Part shown: in pieces, positions 49,850 to 58,335 of the stretch | How the letters are laid out: each line of letters begins with the position of its first letter | Position numbering within the stretch: the first letter of the stretch is position 1 | Notes under the pieces: model-generated | What the model saw: the letters and a program-made list of their open reading frames with translations, nothing else | Told to the model about the DNA's origin: nothing | Database searches by the model: none | Position numbers and translations under genes: made by a program | Origin: Halorussus gelatinilyticus | GTDB taxonomy: Archaea; Halobacteriota; Halobacteria; Halobacteriales; Haladaptataceae | DNA length: 64,000 bases | NCBI RefSeq assembly: GCF_023238445.1 | Contig: NZ_CP096658.1 | Location: 2,108,001 to 2,172,000, forward strand | Direction: 5' to 3'

Positions 49850-50881
49850 TTATTCTCCGCCGAAAGCCTCGTGGGAGACCCGGTAGCAGTCGCCGTCGCG
49901 TTCGTAGCTCTCGATCGTGTACAACTGCAACTGGCGTTCCTGCTTCGTCTTGACCCGGAAGTCGTAGTTCTCGGCCTCGTAGCCGAGGTCCCGACCCTCG
50001 GCGAACTCCCGGTGGGAATCGAGGCGCTCGCCGGCCTTCTCGTCGGCGAACGCTTCGATTTTTGCGAGGCGGTCGTCGAACACCTCGCGGAACTCCGTGC
50101 TGAGTTCGTAGCCCACCGAGTCGCGCCCGGCGACCATCGCGGCGAGACTAGTGGTGCCGGTGCCCCAGAAGGGGTCCAGCACCGTGTCGCCGTACACCGA
50201 GTACATGTTGACGAGTCGGTAGGGGACCTCGAAGGGGAACGCCGCCGAGCGCGTCCGGAGGTCGTCGTGGTCCAGTCGTTGCCCTTCACCCTGCACGTCG
50301 GTCCAGAGGTCCGAGAACCAGTCGTTGCGCTCCTCCCAGAAGTAGGCGGCCTCGTAGCGGCGCTCGGCACCGGTCTCGAACGACCGGCGCTCGTCCCCGT
50401 TTCGGAAGAGGAGGACGTACTCGTGTTCGAGGGTCGCGTAGGCGTTGGGCGGCACCATCCCCGACCCCATGAACTTCGTGAGACTGTTGACCGGCTTGCG
50501 CCACAGTACGTCCGGCAGGAGGTCGAAGCCCCGTTCGCGGAATCTGGTGATGAGTTCGGCGTGGTTCGGGTAGAGTTGGAAGCCGTCGCCGACGCTTCTG
50601 GTGGCGTCCCCGACGTTGACCGCGGCGACGCCGCCCTCGACGAGGACGCGCGAGAGTTCGTCCCAGACCGGGTTCAGCGCGGCGTGCATCGCCTCGAAGG
50701 CGGCCTCGCCGTCGCCGTCGGCCAGCAGGTCCGCTATCTCGTCGTCCAACTCCGCAAACAGGTCGTCCCACATCGCGATCATGGGATACGGCGGCGAGGT
50801 CACGACGAGTTCGACGGAGTCGTCGTCCAGCGCCGTCATCTCGCGGGCGTCGCCGACGTGAATCCGGTGTTCGGTTTCCAT
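49850..50881 (-). CDS. Orphan DNA methyltransferase, SPPY type (probable N4-cytosine)
   Basis: A 343-residue protein from METEHRIHVGDAREMTALDD. Motif IV is TSPPYPM (28-34) and the SAM motif I is VLDPFWGTGTTSLAAM near 234-249, giving the beta-class order IV before I. SPPY favours N4-cytosine methylation over the DPPY of most N6-adenine enzymes. A target-recognition stretch lies about 130-210. No restriction endonuclease is adjacent. Haloferax has an orphan enzyme methylating CTAG at N4-cytosine, and this gene may be its counterpart, but the specificity cannot be read from the sequence. An upstream start at 50914 is possible. Confidence 0.85.
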   Translation of the reverse strand: METEHRIHVGDAREMTALDDDSVELVVTSPPYPMIAMWDDLFAELDDEIADLLADGDGEAAFEAMHAALNPVWDELSRVLVEGGVAAVNVGDATRSVGDGFQLYPNHAELITRFRERGFDLLPDVLWRKPVNSLTKFMGSGMVPPNAYATLEHEYVLLFRNGDERRSFETGAERRYEAAYFWEERNDWFSDLWTDVQGEGQRLDHDDLRTRSAAFPFEVPYRLVNMYSVYGDTVLDPFWGTGTTSLAAMVAGRDSVGYELSTEFREVFDDRLAKIEAFADEKAGERLDSHREFAEGRDLGYEAENYDFRVKTKQERQLQLYTIESYERDGDCYRVSHEAFGGE

Positions 50882-51016
50882 CCGCTCTGTAAGGCGTCTC
50901 TGGGTGCCGTACAATTCTCTTTCGGTTCGAAACGGTGTGTAACTAGAAAGGTGGGGTAAATCGGTACGACGGCGAATCGTCGTCGGGGCGACGGCGGGTG
51001 TCGGGCGACCGAAGCG

Positions 51017-51985
51017 TCAGGCCATCGCGGGGGCCTCTTCGGCCTCCAGCAGTTCGTGGTAGCGGTTGCGGATGGTGACCTCGCTGATGTCGGCGACCTC
51101 GCTGACCTCGGCCTGCGTGGTCTTCTCGTTGGTCAGGAGCGCGGCGGCGTAGACGGCGGCCGCGGCGAGACCGACCGGCGACTTGCCGCTGTGGACGCCC
51201 TTTTCCTTGGCCGTCTTGAGCAGTTCGCGGGCGCGGTGTTCGGCCTCGTCAGAGAGGTCGAGTCCGGAGGCGAACCGCGGGACGTAGCTCTCGGGGTCGG
51301 CGGGCTTGACTTCGAGGTTGAGTTCCCGGACCACGTAGCGGTACGTCCGGGCGACCTCGCTCTTCTCGACCCGACTCACGTCGGCGATTTCGTCCAGACT
51401 TCGCGGGACGCCCGCCTGTCGCGCCGCGGCGTAGACGCAGGCCGTCGAGACGCCCTCGATGGAGCGCCCGGGCAGGAGGTCCTCGTCGAGCGCGCGGCGG
51501 TAGATGACCGAGGCGGTCTCCCGGACGTTGTTCGGCAGGCCGAGCGCGGAGGCCATGCGGTCGATTTCGCCGAGCGCCTGCTTGAGATTGCGCTCCTTGG
51601 AGTCGCGGGTGCGGAACCGCTCGTTCCACTTGCGCAGGCGTTGCATCTTCTCGCGCTGGCGGGACCCCAGCGAGTTGCCGTAGGCGTCCTTGTTCCGCCA
51701 GTCGATGTTGGTCGAGAGACCCTTGTCGTGCATCGTGTTGGTCGTCGGCGCACCGACCCGGCTCTTCTCGTTCTTCTCTTTCGAGTCGAACGCGCGCCAC
51801 TCGGGGCCGCGATCGACTTGGTCTTCGTCCACGACCAGACCGCACTCCTCGCAGACGGTCTCGCCGTGTTCGGTGTCCGAGATGAGGTTACCGTTGCACT
51901 CGGGGCAGGCGGTAGACTGCTCGGATTCCTCTTCGACCTCTTCCTCTGCGTCGGTTCGCTTGACTCGCGTAGTTACGTCTGACAT
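51017..51985 (-). CDS. tfb: Transcription initiation factor TFB
   Basis: A 322-residue protein. A zinc ribbon (CPECNGNLISDTEHGETVCEECG, cysteines in two CxxC pairs, about 24-46) is followed by the B-reader/linker (ESRGPEWRAFD-like: RGPEWRAFDSKEKNEKSRVG). Two cyclin repeats then span about 115-315 (RNLKQ-ALGEIDRMASALGLP; YVPRFASGLDLSDEAEHRAR). TFB recruits RNA polymerase to TBP at the promoter. Haloarchaea usually carry several tfb genes; which paralogue this is cannot be told. Upstream, a palindrome encloses a TATA-like box. Confidence 0.97.
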   Translation of the reverse strand: MSDVTTRVKRTDAEEEVEEESEQSTACPECNGNLISDTEHGETVCEECGLVVDEDQVDRGPEWRAFDSKEKNEKSRVGAPTTNTMHDKGLSTNIDWRNKDAYGNSLGSRQREKMQRLRKWNERFRTRDSKERNLKQALGEIDRMASALGLPNNVRETASVIYRRALDEDLLPGRSIEGVSTACVYAAARQAGVPRSLDEIADVSRVEKSEVARTYRYVVRELNLEVKPADPESYVPRFASGLDLSDEAEHRARELLKTAKEKGVHSGKSPVGLAAAAVYAAALLTNEKTTQAEVSEVADISEVTIRNRYHELLEAEEAPAMA

Positions 51986-52070
51986 GATGGCTCCTCGTTG
52001 CGGAGATGGCGCGGGCTACCGGGCAGGGAGAACCTGAAAAACCCGGCCTCAATTCCTTAGCTTTCGCTAC

Positions 52071-52098
52071 TTCCGAAAGGTATTTAGTATTTTCGGAA
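52071..52098 (-). promoter_or_regulatory. Palindrome enclosing a TATA-like box upstream of tfb
   Basis: TTCCGAAA (52071-52078) and TTTCGGAA (52091-52098) are exact reverse complements. The spacer between them reads TACTAAATACC on the minus strand, a good TATA-like element. It is about 100 nt upstream of the tfb ATG, implying a leader of about 70 nt. A repressor bound here would block TBP. The gene at 52243 on the other strand has its own TATA boxes. Confidence 0.5.
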
Positions 52099-52242
52099 TT
52101 GGATTTGGCGGGTATCGTGAACGGTACACATACCCGGCTGAGACGCCGGTCTCGGTCGGCCGGAAGAAAATTTAAATCCTCCCTTCCGGGTTCGAGCGCG
52201 GTGGCGGACGATTTAACCTACCGGGCTTCGAAGCACCCGGCG

Positions 52243-53028
52243 ATGGCAGTTCAGACCGACCGCGTTGCGGCCCGAGTCGTCTCTCTGGCTCCGAGCGCGA
52301 CCGAGACCCTGCGGGCGCTCGGTGCGACCGACCGCCTCGTCGGCGCGACCTACCACTGCGAGACCGAGGTCCCCGCAGTCGGCGGGTGGCTCAACCCCGA
52401 CTACGACGCCGTCGCCGACCGGGACCCGGACCTCGTGTTGACCGCCGACGACTTGCAGGCCGACGTGACCGCCGACCTGCGCGACCGCGGCTACGACGTG
52501 TTCCACGCCGCACCGACCACGTTGTCGGAGGTGGTCGAATCCTTAGCCGACCTCGGCGCGGCGGTGGGCCTGCCCGACGAGGGCGAGGCGCTCGCCGAGC
52601 GTGCCCGAACACGCCTCGACCGCGTTCGGCGGCGCGTCCCGGACGAGGGCGACGGTTCGGACGCCCGGCCCGTGGTCTACTGCGAGGAGTGGTCCGAACC
52701 CCCGATGGTCGCGGGCAACTGGGTGCCCGAAGTGGTCGAGGTCGCGGGCGGACGCTACCCGTTCCTCGACCCCGGCGAGCGCTCCCGCGAGGTCTCGGCG
52801 ACCGAGGTCGAGACCGCCGACCCGGACCACGTCGTCATCCACGTCTGCGGCCACGGGGCCTGCGCGGACCCCGAGACCGTCACCGACCGCGACTGGGACC
52901 TCTCGGCGATAGCTCGCGACGACGTCCACGTCGTGGACGACTCGCTGCTGAACCAGCCGAGTCCGCGCCTCGTGGAGGGCGTCGAACGACTCGCCGCCCT
53001 CCTGCATCCCGACGCGTTCGACGCGTGA
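52243..53028 (+). CDS. Cobalamin/iron-type periplasmic-binding-fold protein, apparently without signal
   Basis: A 261-residue protein, MAVQTDRVAARVVSLAPSAT onward, with ETLRALGATDRLVGAT, VGGWLNPDYDAVADRDPDLVL and CEEWSEPPMVAGNWVPEV. This is the BtuF/FepB-like helical-backbone binding fold. No N-terminal signal peptide or lipobox is visible after the ATG at 52243. I looked upstream in frame and found only charged residues. It may be cytoplasmic, or reach the membrane in another way. No ABC permease is adjacent. GATTTAACC about 30 nt upstream supports the start. Confidence 0.8.
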   Translation: MAVQTDRVAARVVSLAPSATETLRALGATDRLVGATYHCETEVPAVGGWLNPDYDAVADRDPDLVLTADDLQADVTADLRDRGYDVFHAAPTTLSEVVESLADLGAAVGLPDEGEALAERARTRLDRVRRRVPDEGDGSDARPVVYCEEWSEPPMVAGNWVPEVVEVAGGRYPFLDPGERSREVSATEVETADPDHVVIHVCGHGACADPETVTDRDWDLSAIARDDVHVVDDSLLNQPSPRLVEGVERLAALLHPDAFDA

Positions 53029-53082
53029 GGACGACCCTCGCTTCCGCGAGGACGGCGTTCGCTTCGTCGAGTCTTCGACCGA

Positions 53083-53580
53083 CTACCGGTACGCGAGTCC
53101 GACGGCGACGAGACCGCCGAGCGCCCCGCCGACCGCGAGACCGACGACGAGGGCGGCGCTCGCGCCGAACCAGATGGCCGGCGCGAGCGGGAGGACGAGG
53201 AAGCCACAGAGCATCGCCGACGCCCCCGGTCGGCGGGCCGTCTTCCGACTCGCGTCGGGCGTCGTCAGGAGTTCCCGACGGTCGCGGTACCGAATCGACC
53301 ACCCGAGCGTCACGCACGCGCTGGCTCCGACGAGGACGGACGCGGTTCCGATGACTCGCTCCGAGACGCCGGCACCGACCGCCACCGCGAGCGCTACCAG
53401 TCCGACGCCGCTCGCCACGGCAACGGCGGCGTTCGACCGGACCGCGGCATCGTTCGCCGGTTCGACGCCGAACCAGCCCCGAACGGGACTGTTCGGTCGC
53501 AACGAGTGGACGGCGGCCGCGACGAACGCCAGTCCGGTCGTCGCCGTGAGTCCGGCGGCGAAGGCGGTTCCGTTGTCCAT
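53083..53580 (-). CDS. Small membrane protein, about four helices
   Basis: A 165-residue hydrophobic protein, MDNGTAFAAGLTATTGLAFV onward. Helices lie at about 5-27, 50-70, 75-95 and 120-160, with a basic loop between (SIRYRDRRELLTTPDASRKT). It resembles haloarchaeal small membrane proteins without known role. Convergent with the cobalamin-binding-type gene, 54 nt apart; divergent from the NTP phosphatase. Confidence 0.6.
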   Translation of the reverse strand: MDNGTAFAAGLTATTGLAFVAAAVHSLRPNSPVRGWFGVEPANDAAVRSNAAVAVASGVGLVALAVAVGAGVSERVIGTASVLVGASACVTLGWSIRYRDRRELLTTPDASRKTARRPGASAMLCGFLVLPLAPAIWFGASAALVVGLAVGGALGGLVAVGLAYR

Positions 53581-53677
53581 ATCGGACGATGTGTCCGTTT
53601 TCTAAAGAGCATTGGTGTCCGGCGCGCTCCGCCACCGGAGCGCAACCGCCAAGTCGGCCGAGCGTCTCCCCCCGCAC

Positions 53678-54196
53678 ATGCGAGTCGGCGTCGGAAGCAC
53701 CAATCCCGTGAAGTGCGCCGCAACCGAGTCCGCCCTGACCGACTTCCCCGGCACGGTCGTCGAGTCGGTCGCCGTCGAGTCGGGCGTGAGCGAGCAACCG
53801 GTCGGCGAGCGCGAGACCGTCGCAGGGGCGGAGAACCGCGCTCGGAACGTCCTCGACGCGGGCGACTACGACCTCGGCGTCGGACTGGAGGGCGGCGTCG
53901 CCGACGTCGAGGGCACCGACGGACTCTTCTTGATAATGTGGGCGGCCGCGACCGACGGCGAGCGAGTCGGCCACGGTGCCGGCCCGCGACTCCGCCTCCC
54001 CGAGTCCATCGCGGGCCGGGTCCGCGACGGCGAAGAGCTGGGTCCGGTGATGGACGACGTACTGGACATGGAGAACGTGGCGAAGAAGCAGGGCGCGGCG
54101 GGCGCGCTGACCGGCCACGTCATCGACCGCGAGGGTGCCCTGAAACAGGCGTTGGCCGGCGCGCTCGGCCCGTTCGTGACCGAACTGTACGACTGA
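53678..54196 (+). CDS. Inosine/xanthosine triphosphatase (YjjX/DUF84 family)
   Basis: A 172-residue protein, MRVGVGSTNPVKCAATESAL onward, with VSEQPVGERETVAGAENRAR, LGVGLEGGVADV and MENVAKKQGAAGALTGHVID. This is the non-canonical nucleotide phosphatase family; it hydrolyses ITP and XTP to keep damaged purines out of nucleic acid. It is distinct from the Ham1/RdgB family. The frame is open upstream, but the family begins at this methionine. Followed by a degenerate 25-nt duplication after the stop codon. Confidence 0.9.
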   Translation: MRVGVGSTNPVKCAATESALTDFPGTVVESVAVESGVSEQPVGERETVAGAENRARNVLDAGDYDLGVGLEGGVADVEGTDGLFLIMWAAATDGERVGHGAGPRLRLPESIAGRVRDGEELGPVMDDVLDMENVAKKQGAAGALTGHVIDREGALKQALAGALGPFVTELYD

Positions 54197-54212
54197 GCGG
54201 GTTTCGACGGGC

Positions 54213-54262
54213 GACGACCGAGTAGGCGTCGGCCGGTGACGACCGAGCGGGGTCGGTGAAAC
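54213..54262. repeat. Degenerate 25-nt duplication after a stop codon
   Basis: GACGACCGAG occurs at 54213-54222 and again at 54238-54247, each followed by a related GTCGG-containing stretch. The pair lies between the stop of the NTP phosphatase gene and the convergent SHOCT gene. Confidence 0.45.
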
Positions 54263-54263
54263 C

Positions 54264-54653
54264 TCACTCGCGGACGCGCTCGGGCTTCTGCTTGCCGACC
54301 TGCTCGAAGTCGAGGTCACGGTCGCGGTCGAGCGTCACGTCTTCGGTCTCGACCAGATTGCTCATTCGGCGCTCGAACTCCTCGTCGGTGAGTTCCCCGC
54401 GAGCGTACCGCGCCTTGAGTTCGGCCAGCGGGTCCGGCGTCGCGTTCTCGGCGTTCTCCGCGTCGCTCGACTCCCGAACGGCGGGCAGTATTTCCTCGCC
54501 GACCAGCGCAATCGTCGGCACGAGCAGTAACCATCCGACGACGAAGACCACCGCCGCCATCTTCGGACCCGCGAAGAGCGCGACGAGGATGCCGAGCGGA
54601 AGCGTCGCCACCGCGACGAGACCGGAAAGGAGTCCCGGCAGATTGCTGGACAT
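54264..54653 (-). CDS. Membrane protein with SHOCT domain
   Basis: A 129-residue protein. Two hydrophobic helices lie at about 5-30 and 32-52. The SHOCT motif is about 74-103 (DPLAELKARYARGELTDEEF), the family consensus with L-x-x-L-k-x-x-y-x-x-G-x-I/L-T-x-x-E-F. A charged tail follows. SHOCT domains mediate oligomerisation in many otherwise unrelated membrane proteins. Its own function is unknown. Convergent with the NTP phosphatase gene. Confidence 0.82.
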   Translation of the reverse strand: MSSNLPGLLSGLVAVATLPLGILVALFAGPKMAAVVFVVGWLLLVPTIALVGEEILPAVRESSDAENAENATPDPLAELKARYARGELTDEEFERRMSNLVETEDVTLDRDRDLDFEQVGKQKPERVRE

Positions 54654-54728
54654 GCTCCGCTGTTGTCGAGAAGGAATGATAATTATTGTGACTGCTGGAG
54701 CGGACGCCGAAGAACGAACCGCGGGGCG

Positions 54729-56573
54729 TCAGTCGTCGGTCGGTTCCGCGGCGGCCCGCGCGTCCTTGCTCTCCTCGACCGCGGTCGTGAGCGAGACGTT
54801 TAGCCAGAACATCGAAGCGACGCCGCCGACGAGCGTTATAATGTTCTTCACGGCGTGGTCGAGGATGGCCGCGCCCAGCGCGATGCTCCAACCGATGGGC
54901 GTCAGGCCGACCACGAGCAGGGTGAAGGCACCCTCGTACAGACCGACGCCGCCGGGCGACAGCGGCAGGACCTTGGCGAGGTTGCCCACGCTGACCGCGA
55001 AGAAACACACCGCCACGAGCATCGGAATCGGGAGCGAGACGCTCGGGAACGCGGTCAGGACGAGCAGCGCGGTCAGCACGTCGAGCGTCCAGATGGCGAG
55101 ACTCGACGCGCCGACGGTGAGGAAGGCGCTCCGGTTGCCCGCGACGGTCTGGACGTCGCCGGTGAACCGCTCGATGACGCCGGTCACGTAGTCGGCGTAC
55201 GAGTCGTTGCTGAGTCCCGAGACGACCCCGCGGACGAGGTTGCGGTCCGACCGGGCGCTCAGCACGATAGCCCCGACCGCGAGGATGGCCGCGAGTCCGA
55301 CGCCGCCCGCGACGTAGAGGGCGGTCTGTCCGGCCGCGCCGTACTTGCTGGCGGATTCGCCCCCCGAGGGAGCCGACCCGAACAGCGTCGATTCGAGACC
55401 GCCGGTCGCGCCCGTCAGCGCGAGGCCCAGCAGGACGACGCCCGCGAGCATCGTGATGGTCAGCAGGTCGAAGACGCGCTCGACCGCCAGCGAGGCGAAG
55501 CCGGTCGGGTAGGGAATCGACCGGCGGGCCTTCACGACGTAGGCTCGAACCGCGTCACCCGCTCGGGCGGGGAACACGAGGTTGCCGGTCTGACTGACGA
55601 ATATCGCCCCCGTCAGGAAGTCCGCGTCCTCGGTGTACCCCAGTTCTTCGAGGATGTCGCGATAGCGCGTCCCGCGCAGGGGCCACGAAATCACGTAGAC
55701 CAGCGCGGCGAGACCGACCAGCATCGGGTCGGCCTGACTCATCCGATTTAGAACCTCGTTCAGCGGGAGGTACCGGCTCATCAGGAGGACCGCGACGACG
55801 GTCATGAAGATGCCCGCCGCGATGGAGACGCGCTTGGTGATGCGCGGTTGGACCGTGAACTCCCACCAACAGCGCATGATTTGGCTTCCCATCCCGAACA
55901 CGTCCCGGACGATATCGACCTTCGAGTCGCCCTTCGGTTCCCAATCGACCGCGAACTCCTTGATGTCGTAGCCCCGGCGCTGTGCGCGCACGAGGACTTC
56001 GGTGTCCCAGAACCAGTGTTCGTCCTCGACCTCGTTCAGTACGTCGAACAGCGCGGTCCGGTCGAAGGCCTTGAACCCGCACTGATGGTCGCGCATCTTC
56101 GACCCGAGAAAGGTCCGTGTCAGTCCGTTGAACCCCCGACTCGCTACGTCGCGTTTCGCGGGTCTACTAGCCTCCTCGCCGGGCATCCAGCGCGACCCGG
56201 TGGCGAACTCGTACTCGCCCGACCGGACGCTCTCGACCAGTTCTTCGAGGTGGCGCATGTCGGTGGCGAGGTCGGTGTCGAAGTACACCAACGTCTCGCC
56301 GTCCGCGGCCTCGAAGGCACGATTCAATGCTCCTCCCCGGCCCAACCGCTCGTCGCTGTGGTAGTGGCGGACTCGCTCGTCTTCGGCCGCCATCCGGTCG
56401 GCGATTTCGGGCGTTCGGTCCTCGCACCCGTCCTCGGCGACGATGACTTCGAAGGTCCCGGAGGGGAGGAATTCGTCTAGCGTGGCGAGCGTCGTCTCGA
56501 CAGTGTTCTCGATGGTCGCCTCCTCGTTGTAGGCGGGAAGGACGACGCTCACCTCGACTCCACGGCCGCTCAT
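54729..56573 (-). CDS. Glycosyltransferase family 2 fused to flippase-like membrane domain
   Basis: A 614-residue protein. Residues about 1-225 are a GT2 domain: VSVVLPAYNEEATIENTVET, the DTDLATDM metal site, SRWMPGEE, MRDHQCGFKAFDRTALFD and HWFWDTEVLVRAQRRGYDI, close to dolichol-phosphate sugar synthases. Residues about 245-600 form about eight or nine membrane helices of the lysylphosphatidylglycerol-synthase/flippase-like family (VYVISWPLRGTRYRDILEEL; SLAVERVFDLLTI; LPLSPGGVGLYEGAFTLLVV). It probably charges a polyprenyl phosphate with a sugar and perhaps handles the lipid product across the membrane. An alternative GTG start lies 7 codons upstream. Confidence 0.85.
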   Translation of the reverse strand: MSGRGVEVSVVLPAYNEEATIENTVETTLATLDEFLPSGTFEVIVAEDGCEDRTPEIADRMAAEDERVRHYHSDERLGRGGALNRAFEAADGETLVYFDTDLATDMRHLEELVESVRSGEYEFATGSRWMPGEEASRPAKRDVASRGFNGLTRTFLGSKMRDHQCGFKAFDRTALFDVLNEVEDEHWFWDTEVLVRAQRRGYDIKEFAVDWEPKGDSKVDIVRDVFGMGSQIMRCWWEFTVQPRITKRVSIAAGIFMTVVAVLLMSRYLPLNEVLNRMSQADPMLVGLAALVYVISWPLRGTRYRDILEELGYTEDADFLTGAIFVSQTGNLVFPARAGDAVRAYVVKARRSIPYPTGFASLAVERVFDLLTITMLAGVVLLGLALTGATGGLESTLFGSAPSGGESASKYGAAGQTALYVAGGVGLAAILAVGAIVLSARSDRNLVRGVVSGLSNDSYADYVTGVIERFTGDVQTVAGNRSAFLTVGASSLAIWTLDVLTALLVLTAFPSVSLPIPMLVAVCFFAVSVGNLAKVLPLSPGGVGLYEGAFTLLVVGLTPIGWSIALGAAILDHAVKNIITLVGGVASMFWLNVSLTTAVEESKDARAAAEPTDD

Positions 56574-56997
56574 TATCGAAGATAGTCTGTCCACCCTCGT
56601 AAGTACCTTCTGCTCCGTTCCGGCGAGTACACGTCCGTAGGCCGGGCCTTGGGTCGTCGTTCACGCTCGTTCACGGAGAAAAGCTCCCGTGGAAGTGAGT
56701 CGAGCCGTCGTTACGCTCGGTAATCCGGGCTTACCGGCGAGCGAAATCGGAGCGTCGGCCACCGGTCGGCCGTCGGTCGGTCGTCGCAGTCCGTCGAAGG
56801 TCGGCGGCGTTCGACCGCTCGCTCGCAGCGAGTCGGCGGAACGTTCTCTGGAAACTCCAGATTAACCAGCCGTACCAACAGTCCCTTCGGGGGTGGTTTA
56901 GTTCAAGTAAAATCAGGATGAAAACGCAAGAGGGCGTGGTGTTAACTCCACGTACCAAATCCCCTAAGGCGGTTTCCGTCCAAGGAGTGAGTAAGGC
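56574..56997. other. 424-nt spacer with leader of the small winged-helix gene
   Basis: No credible gene. The middle (56750-56850) has repeated CGGTCGGCCGTCGGTCGGTCG-like steps and a short hairpin CTCGCTCGCAGCGAG (about 56818-56832). The last 130 nt drop in GC. GGAGTGA at 56984-56990 is a Shine-Dalgarno-like site 7 nt before the ATG at 56998, so this gene appears to have a leadered mRNA, unlike many neighbours. Confidence 0.5.
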
Positions 56998-57240
56998 ATG
57001 AGCACGACCGCAACTGCTGGCACGACCACCCTGACCGACAAACAACAGCGCATCCTCCAGTACCTCCGAGAGAAGGGCCAGATGAAGACGTACTTCAAGT
57101 CCCGACTCATCGGCGACGAACTCGGCATGACCGCCAAGGAGGTCGGTGCGAACATGACCGCCATCGCCGAGGGCGAGTTCGACGTGGACGTAGAGAAGTG
57201 GGGCTACTCCTCGTCCACGACGTGGAAGGTCACGACCTGA
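56998..57240 (+). CDS. Small winged-helix protein (DUF7123-like)
   Basis: An 80-residue protein, MSTTATAGTTTLTDKQQRIL onward, with LQYLREKGQMKTYFKSRLIG, ELGMTAKEVGANM and WGYSSSTTWKVTT. The helix-turn-helix and C-terminal wing are clear. It is nearly neutral in charge compared with its neighbours and resembles a highly conserved haloarchaeal family I know as DUF7123-like (name unverified). The long leader and Shine-Dalgarno-like site suggest high or regulated translation. Possibly a DNA-binding protein. Confidence 0.8.
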   Translation: MSTTATAGTTTLTDKQQRILQYLREKGQMKTYFKSRLIGDELGMTAKEVGANMTAIAEGEFDVDVEKWGYSSSTTWKVTT

Positions 57241-57434
57241 TAGACCACGACGCGACGCCCGCGACGTAACGCCGAGCGACGACGAACCTCGCTCCGTGAC
57301 GCCGCGAGGCGACCGAGAAGCGACCGTCGCAAAGCGACGCTACGCCCGAGACGCAAACGCTGCTGGCACGTGCTCGGGGAGTGGGTTTTCCGCCGTCCGA
57401 CCCCGTTTTTTCGCCGTCTTCGACTCCCGATGCT

Positions 57435-58304
57435 TCACTCGCGCCACGACCTGTCGGCCGACCAGTCGAGCCACTGCTCGGCCTTGCCCGCGTCGATTAG
57501 CCGTTCGTACCCCTCGAACGACCGGCGGACCTCGGCGTCGTACAGCTCCGCCAGTTCCGCACTCGGCGCTTCGACCGTCGTGCCCTCTGCGGCCCCGAAG
57601 AACACTTCGTGGCCCGCGAACTCCGCCTCCAGCGCCCGGACCGCGAGGTCCGCGGCGTCCGCGAGGTGGAGGTACGCGAACAGCGTCTTGCGCGCCTTCT
57701 CGAAGAACCCGGCGTCTCGAATTCCGGCCAGCGAGCGGTCGGCCTCCGCGAAGACGGTCCGTAGCTCCTCGTCGGTCGTCACGAGCGGGAACCGGAGCGA
57801 CGCGACGGTGGTCGGCGCGCCCTCCCTGCGGCCGAACCCGTCGGCGACAACTTCCGCGACCTGCTTGCCGAGACCGTAGGGGTTCGAGGGCGTCAGCGGA
57901 TGGGTCTCGTCCACGGGCAGATACTCGACGCGCACCTCGTCCTCGAAGCCCGCGCCCATCGCCGAGAGGCTAGACGCGAGTACCACCGTCTCGATTTCGA
58001 GGCTCTGGGCGGCTTCGAGGACGTGATACGGCGTCTGGGCGTTGCTCCGAAAGGTGACGTGACCGGGCGTCTCGTCCGGGCGCGGAATCGTCCCGAAGTG
58101 GGCCACGGCGTCGGGGTCCGCGCGAGCGAGCGACCCGTACACCTCGCCGGGGTCCAGCAGGTCGGTGCGGAGGTACCGGTCGGCGACCGTCTCCCGTCGG
58201 TCGCCTCTGCTCAAGTTGACGGTGCGATAGCCCCGGTCCGCGAGCGCCGAGAGGAGGGCGGTTCCCAACTCGCCGTTCCCGCCGGTGACTGCCACGGTGT
58301 CCAT
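57435..58304 (-). CDS. NAD-dependent epimerase/dehydratase
   Basis: A 289-residue extended short-chain dehydrogenase. The nucleotide loop is VAVTGGNGELGTALL (about 4-18); the active site has SSLSAMG and NPYGLGKQVAE (YxxxK, about 143-148). The C-terminal part (about 190-280) would bind the substrate (DRSLAGIRDAGFFEKARKTL; HLADAADLAVRALE). The group usually acts on nucleotide sugars, but members near this branch handle other substrates. Starts next to the winged-helix regulator (31 nt), which may control it. Confidence 0.88.
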   Translation of the reverse strand: MDTVAVTGGNGELGTALLSALADRGYRTVNLSRGDRRETVADRYLRTDLLDPGEVYGSLARADPDAVAHFGTIPRPDETPGHVTFRSNAQTPYHVLEAAQSLEIETVVLASSLSAMGAGFEDEVRVEYLPVDETHPLTPSNPYGLGKQVAEVVADGFGRREGAPTTVASLRFPLVTTDEELRTVFAEADRSLAGIRDAGFFEKARKTLFAYLHLADAADLAVRALEAEFAGHEVFFGAAEGTTVEAPSAELAELYDAEVRRSFEGYERLIDAGKAEQWLDWSADRSWRE

Positions 58305-58335
58305 GAGAGAAGACGGACCGCGAGCGACCGAAAAA

